Part shown: positions 59,542-64,000 of the stretch, piece after piece
Layout of the letters: every line of letters starts with the position of its first letter
Position numbering within the stretch: position 1 is the stretch's first letter
From: Linnemannia schmuckeri
Lineage: Eukaryota > Mortierellomycota > Mortierellomycetes > Mortierellales > Mortierellaceae
NCBI GenBank assembly: GCA_029449235.1
Contig: JANATG010000011.1
Span: 1,828,001 to 1,892,000 of the forward strand
DNA length: 64,000 nt
Direction of reading: 5' to 3'
The notes under the pieces: generated by a model
Seen by the model: the letters and a program-made list of their open reading frames with translations, nothing else
Told to the model about the DNA's origin: nothing
The model's database searches: none
Program-made: the position numbers and the translations under genes

Positions 59542-62522
59542 ATGTCACAAAGTATGTAGCACAACGATAACAACACACTCACACTCCTATTTACATTCAT
59601 CACTCTCGTTCCTCCTCCACTCATGGAAAAAAGTTAAAGCTGTAAATCGGAAAACAATTGAACAGGATAACAGGATCACCACTTTTTCCTCGTTTTTTGC
59701 GATACAAGGCAACTACTTCGATTCAGGCACGAATCCACACGAACCAGAACGCAGCAAACACTCAAACAGCATTAAGGAGCATAGGTGGTTGAGGCATTTT
59801 TTTGTTTCGTTTTGTGTTGCTGTGTTTCTCCTATATCACCACAACAGCACGACCCTGTCTCTCTCTACTCTTCCGCTCCACAAACAACAAAAGCAACAGC
59901 ACCAAAAGAGGAGCATTTTGTGCTTGTTTTCTGGCACACTTGCCGGACAATAAAGCCCAGACCCTGGCTTGTTTGTGGTTTTTGGGTGCACAATCAAGTT
60001 GATACAAATCCATTTGAGGGAACAAAACTTCATAAGCAGGAAGGAAAAATAACGACACAGCCTGCGTTTTTCGTCCTTGTGCGATTTTGTCAGCACAAAA
60101 GAGACACCAGACGACCACAGAAGAGGGAGGGAGTAATTGTGGGTGGTAATGTCAAGTGGGAGAGAATACAATCAATGCCATGGGCAGTGGGAAGGAGAGG
60201 GGATGGTTCTAATTTTGGGCTTTAAAAAAAGTTATTTATATCGAATATGGTCGCTGTTGCTTCTTGTCGCTCAGCACCGTTCGAGTTTACCCTTTGTCGT
60301 GAATGAACCCTGACACTGACCCCCACTCCACTCCATTCTCGTTTTTGTTCTCTCGTGATTTCTTTTTGTTTACTTGCAAATAGACGACTGGAAGCGGCAA
60401 AAGGTCCAGGACCACAAATTTGACTTCATCGATGTCGAGGACTACATCGACAATTCAGCTTGGCGCAAGTTCAAATACTCTCTCGTCTTTGCTATCGTTA
60501 TCAAGGGTATCCTCATTTACTGTGCCGATTTGTGGTAAGTAACTTATTTTTTCTGCTAACTAGTATTGTTATTTGATATACAACTTTTGTCGCCCTTCTC
60601 ACCTCTCTTTTCCTCCAGGACGGCTGTCAACTTGTTAGTTTCGGGAACATGGACATCAAATTTAGGTGTCGAAGGCAACCAGATTTCATTTCGTAAGTTG
60701 GCAAAACTCCCGCCATCCTCAATAATCATCCGCAAGCAACCATCGCAAAAGAATGCAGAGAAAATCTGTCGAAAAAAAGACCTAAAGGGCTCTTTACCCA
60801 AGATATGCTGTTACCCTCCTTCATAATTAACACTGAACCTTGCGTCCTTTGTTGATGCTGGGTTAACTATGTATTTTAGAGAGCATCAAGATTTCCTTCG
60901 AGATTTACAAATGGATTTTCGCCGCATGTATTGTTTTGTCTTTCATCCTCCTCGCCTGGGATATGAAAAAGGCCGCGGCTATCATTCAGAGCCGCGATAT
61001 TAGTTATGCTTTCACCAGCATGATTGCCTATCGATATTACGCCATCAAGAGTTATGCCCATTTCTGCCTCTTCTCAAAGATTCACAACTCTAAAAAACAG
61101 ATTGACGAGATTGCCTTCTTTTGCTTCTTCACTTTCAGAGGTACCTAAATTCAGACGAACTGGACTCTATTCACGGAAATGATTGGCAACCATGGACATC
61201 GCATTGAACTAGCATACTAACTAAATGCTGGCATAATACTCTCTAGGTTGGAAGCGACTTATGTTTGCCGATGGACCCAGACAGGTCATTAACGGGATTG
61301 TCTTGATTACTCTTGTCACCGGCCACTGGAAAACTCATGGAATCGCGATCTGGAGCTATGACTTACCAACAATGCAGCTGATTACTGTATGTCTTATGAT
61401 CTTCACACTCACGTTGTGGGTGATCTCCGTCTTGTTGATGTTCGCCGCCGTTATCCTCTATATCCCACTGGTCATCCACATTCAAGGAAACCTCAAGGAA
61501 TACTGCTGCCACAAGATCGACAAACGGTAGATTTACTTTGAACTGTTTAAATTGTATGGATGTAATCACGACTTTCATTGAAGCGGCGTAACTTACCCGT
61601 ATGTATTAATTACATTTTTAGTATTGACGAGATTGTGAAGAAGAAGGCGAGGCAGCGTGCTCAGGATGCAGCCAAGAACCAAAAGAACGGCAAGGGAGGC
61701 GATACACCACTCCAAAAACCGACCCTTCCCAACATCGACCTGTTTGACGACGGAGCACGCAACCCAGGAACGCCACGCATACAACCCCAGTCACCTTACA
61801 TGGGCGGATCTCCAGGACTGCGCAAGGGTCAATTACCTCCACCTAACGACCCATACCGTCGCCAGCAAATGCCTCAGCACCCCCCACGACCTTACTCCCC
61901 TGCGCCCCGGCCCTATACCCCCTCTGTCGATGACGACGGCGATACTAAACCGTTGCGTCAGGACAACCACGCGCAGCATTATCATAATCGCAACCTCCGT
62001 CGACAGGATCAGCAATACGACTTTGCAGATGACCAAAGCGAGATCAGCGATGCCTATAGCGCCGGAGGCGGAGGAGGATACAACATGGGCTATGCACCAA
62101 AACCTCAAATCCATGGTCACAGACGCCAGCCATCTGACACTAGCACAGTTCTGAGCGGATCGAATCAAGGAAGTGTTGTAGGCGGATATGGACCCCGGAC
62201 GGGCAAGCCACACCCACTCCAGCACGGCCAGGTGTTGTCGCGTGAGGCAGGCCTCGGAAACGGCAACAACTATGCCGATACGATGATGATGACCGACATG
62301 AGCGGAGCGCAGCATCATCGTGGCGGCGGCGGCGGACACCCATATGGAGGAGGATACCCTGGCGGACCACCTACTGGCTTGGGTGGCGGACTGGGTCTGA
62401 ACCCCGGAGGAAGTGTGATAGGTGGTGGCAGTGTCGTCGGCGGTCCTAGCTATGTTGATCAGCAGCGTGGACGCTACCAGCAGCAACAGCATCCTTCACA
62501 CATGAATCGCTCATACAACTAA
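59542..62522 (+). CDS. KCH-family fungal potassium transporter (Kch1-like)
   Basis: Six exons: 59542-59551, 60384-60534, 60619-60692, 60880-61140, 61247-61526 and 61622-62522, phases 1, 2, 1, 1, 2; 558 residues. Exon 1 is only ten bases (Met-Ser-Gln plus one base), followed by an 832-base intron; it is accepted because the phase fits and no other ATG precedes exon 2. Conserved parts are DHKFDFIDVEDY, YSLVFAIVIKGILIYCADLW, SRDISYAFTSMIAYRYYAIK and NLKEYCCHKIDKRI, typical of the KCH (Kch1/Prm6) family, with about four membrane spans. Yeast Kch1 and Kch2 mediate potassium influx and support calcium signalling during pheromone or ER stress. The last 260 residues form a Gly/Pro/His/Gln-rich cytosolic tail with no known domain. 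Confidence 0.9.
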
Positions 62523-62564
62523 ATTACCATCTAAACAACTAAACAATAACTATCACAATGTAAT

Positions 62565-62570
62565 AATAAA
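62565..62570 (+). terminator. AATAAA polyadenylation signal of the KCH gene
   Basis: A canonical signal 43 bases after the stop codon, preceded by another AAT-rich stretch. Confidence 0.55.
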
Positions 62571-62691
62571 AAACAACACATACAAGTACCACATAGATGC
62601 ATCGTATTGATTGCTATCTTCTAACGTCAGCACAGAAGGAGGAGCAGATTCGATTATTGATACAGAGGAGAAAACAGAATGTGCATGGAAC

Positions 62692-62692
<1 letters not shown>

Positions 62693-62735
<43 letters not shown>
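62693..62735 (+). repeat. T43 homopolymer
   Basis: The longest homopolymer of the window, about 170 bases past the KCH stop. Confidence 0.85.
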
Positions 62736-62736
<1 letters not shown>

Positions 62737-63363
62737 GGTATGGCCCAATCCTTGTTGTCGTTGAATGTCTATTCACCCTGGTGGTTATAGAACATGCTGC
62801 TTCTTTGTTGACATGCGTGCAAAGAGTGGTGTGTTGCATGTGTGTGGGTGTCGTCATTATCTGTGATATCCGTGGGTGGATGTATACAGAATATGAGGGC
62901 CAGAAAGGAATGCATGCTACCCAAATTTTATCACCCACGATCTCTTGAGCCCCTCTCGTCGTTAATTACCCCATTTCTTGTTCGTTTGTCTTCTTTGGGC
63001 AGTTTGGTTGGGAATTGGGAAGACGAATTGTCTTGCCCTTTTTAACGAAGGAGGGAAGATATGCATTGCGACCACGACTATCAATAATGAACATACACAT
63101 CAAAGAGGTGGAGGAGGACGATGAATCTATTCGATAAGCAAGAGCGCGAGGAGCAAACAAGCAGTCTTTCCTACTTTCGGTTCCATTCCTGCCTATCTTT
63201 CTGCGTGATTTTTCTTTCTGTTGTCACCCACTGCATTTCAGCATTTTCGTACTTGTAGCTTCGGAGCGTAGATTCTTCCTCAATTCTGAAATGCTCATTG
63301 CACGCAGAAACGCGAAAACGTCCTTGCATATTCACTTTCGATTCAAGTGGACCATATATCGTT

Positions 63364-63370
63364 TATAAAT
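63364..63370 (+). promoter_or_regulatory. TATA box upstream of the His-rich protein gene
   Basis: TATAAAT, 132 bases before the ATG, followed by a CT-rich tract and CACACC/CACTC-rich sequence. This is the best-placed TATA box of the window and suggests a strongly expressed gene. Confidence 0.6.
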
Positions 63371-63501
63371 CGCGTCTCTCTTCCTCCTCTCTTCTACTTT
63401 TTTTTGTTTTACACCTACGCACCCTCACACCCACAACACTAAACCCACCACTCACGCATACCCCTCTCCTCACTCATTTCATTACTATACCAACTACAAT
63501 A

Positions 63502-64000
63502 ATGCGTTTCATTCTCTCCGTCGTTTTGGCCACGGCCCTCTTGGGCGCCATGGTGACTGCCGATCCCCACGGCCAAAAGGGTCAACAGGCAGCGTTCCGC
63601 CTCGAACCCCGCCACAACAAACACGGTAACGAGGTTCACTCTCACCACCACAAGAAGATCGACCACTCTCATCACCGCAAGTCTTCAAAGAAGATCCAGC
63701 GTCGTGATCTTCAGGATCCTTTCTTGGCAGCTGCTGTCCCCATCGCCGGTGGTGCCCCCATTGTTGCAGCTGCCCCCCAGATGAACGTCGCCCCCGCTGC
63801 CCAAAAAGAGAACGCTGCTGCTGATGCCAACATGGGGCTTCATCACAAAAAGGTGAAGCATCACGGAAAGGATCACTCGCACCACAAGAACCATGTCAAC
63901 CACTCGCACCACAAGAAGTCCTCCCATAGCAAGAAGGTTAATCACTCGCACCACCACAGACAGAGCAAGCGCGCTCTGGCTCTTCACCGCAAGAAGGTCC
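63502..64000 (+). CDS. Secreted histidine/lysine-rich protein (3' end outside window)
   Basis: 166 codons are visible and the frame is still open at the window edge. Residues 1-20 (MRFILSVVLATALLGAMVTA) form a clear signal peptide with an Ala-x-Ala-like end. The mature part has repeated His clusters in the pattern DHSHHRKSS, DHSHHKNH, NHSHHKKSS and NHSHHHRQS, separated by an Ala/Pro-rich hydrophobic segment (about 71-105). Dibasic sites at RR68 and KR157 could be cut by a Kex2-type protease. Such His-rich repeats suggest metal binding (zinc, copper or nickel) or processed secreted peptides; both are inference. No Cys is present in the visible part. The family is not recognised. Confidence 0.8.
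   Translation, partial: MRFILSVVLATALLGAMVTADPHGQKGQQAAFRLEPRHNKHGNEVHSHHHKKIDHSHHRKSSKKIQRRDLQDPFLAAAVPIAGGAPIVAAAPQMNVAPAAQKENAAADANMGLHHKKVKHHGKDHSHHKNHVNHSHHKKSSHSKKVNHSHHHRQSKRALALHRKKV

Larger units (their letters stand above)
62523..63501. other. Spacer and promoter of the His-rich protein gene
   Basis: Contains a T43 run (62693-62735), a TATA box (63364) and a short CT-rich leader before the ATG at 63502. No other gene is seen. Confidence 0.5.

Noticed and set aside
1..64000. CRISPR arrays, bacterial operons, riboswitches, rRNA genes
   Set aside because: None is seen; the intron-containing genes show a eukaryotic nuclear sequence.

Overview
The window is eukaryotic and looks fungal. 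Genes are split by short GT-AG introns with AG acceptors, several genes are followed by AATAAA signals, starts often follow long CT-rich leaders, and intergenic DNA is AT-rich with long homopolymers. The content is typical of a filamentous fungus: a KCH-type potassium transporter, a PRM10/ThrE-type permease, Avt-type vacuolar amino acid transporters and many serine/glutamine/histidine-rich tails. The expansion of Sel1-repeat proteins and the codon and intron style suggest an early-diverging fungus of the Mortierella kind. That placement is inference, not proven by the sequence alone.

Layout, left to right. An Ala/Lys-rich LEA-like coiled-coil membrane protein (9-3657); a possible small mitochondrial-type protein on the minus strand (4152-4445); a paraoxonase/arylesterase-like protein (5358-7548); a kelch-repeat protein with a long low-complexity N-terminus (8605-12454); about 6 kb without a supported gene; a YANK/STK32-type AGC kinase (18480-22908); an AAAP amino acid transporter (24467-26877); about 4.6 kb of repeat-rich spacer; an Avt3/Avt4-like transporter (31470-33616); bystin/Enp1 (34153-35838), convergent with a PIG-L/Gpi12 de-N-acetylase (36132-37501, minus).

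From 38 to 47.4 kb lies a tandem family of four Sel1-repeat genes, all on the plus strand, with a two-exon glutathione S-transferase inserted between copies 1 and 2. All four share a short head domain interrupted by an intron at the same codon and phase. Copy 2 is intact. Copy 1 has a broken first exon. Copies 3 and 4 are clear pseudogenes. A 125-bp fold-back element with TA flanks, probably a MITE, lies between copies 3 and 4.

The right end holds a ThrE/PRM10-like permease (47630-50647, minus), an uncharacterised serine-rich protein (53814-56012, minus), a KCH-family potassium transporter (59542-62522) and the start of a secreted, histidine-rich protein cut by the window end (63502-64000).

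The genes do not form a single pathway. Several are membrane transporters or membrane-associated proteins; others are housekeeping genes (Enp1 in 40S ribosome biogenesis, PIG-L in GPI-anchor synthesis). The least ordinary parts are the decaying Sel1 array with its conserved head domain, the fold-back element inside it, the paraoxonase-like protein lacking some expected ligands, and the His-rich secreted protein.
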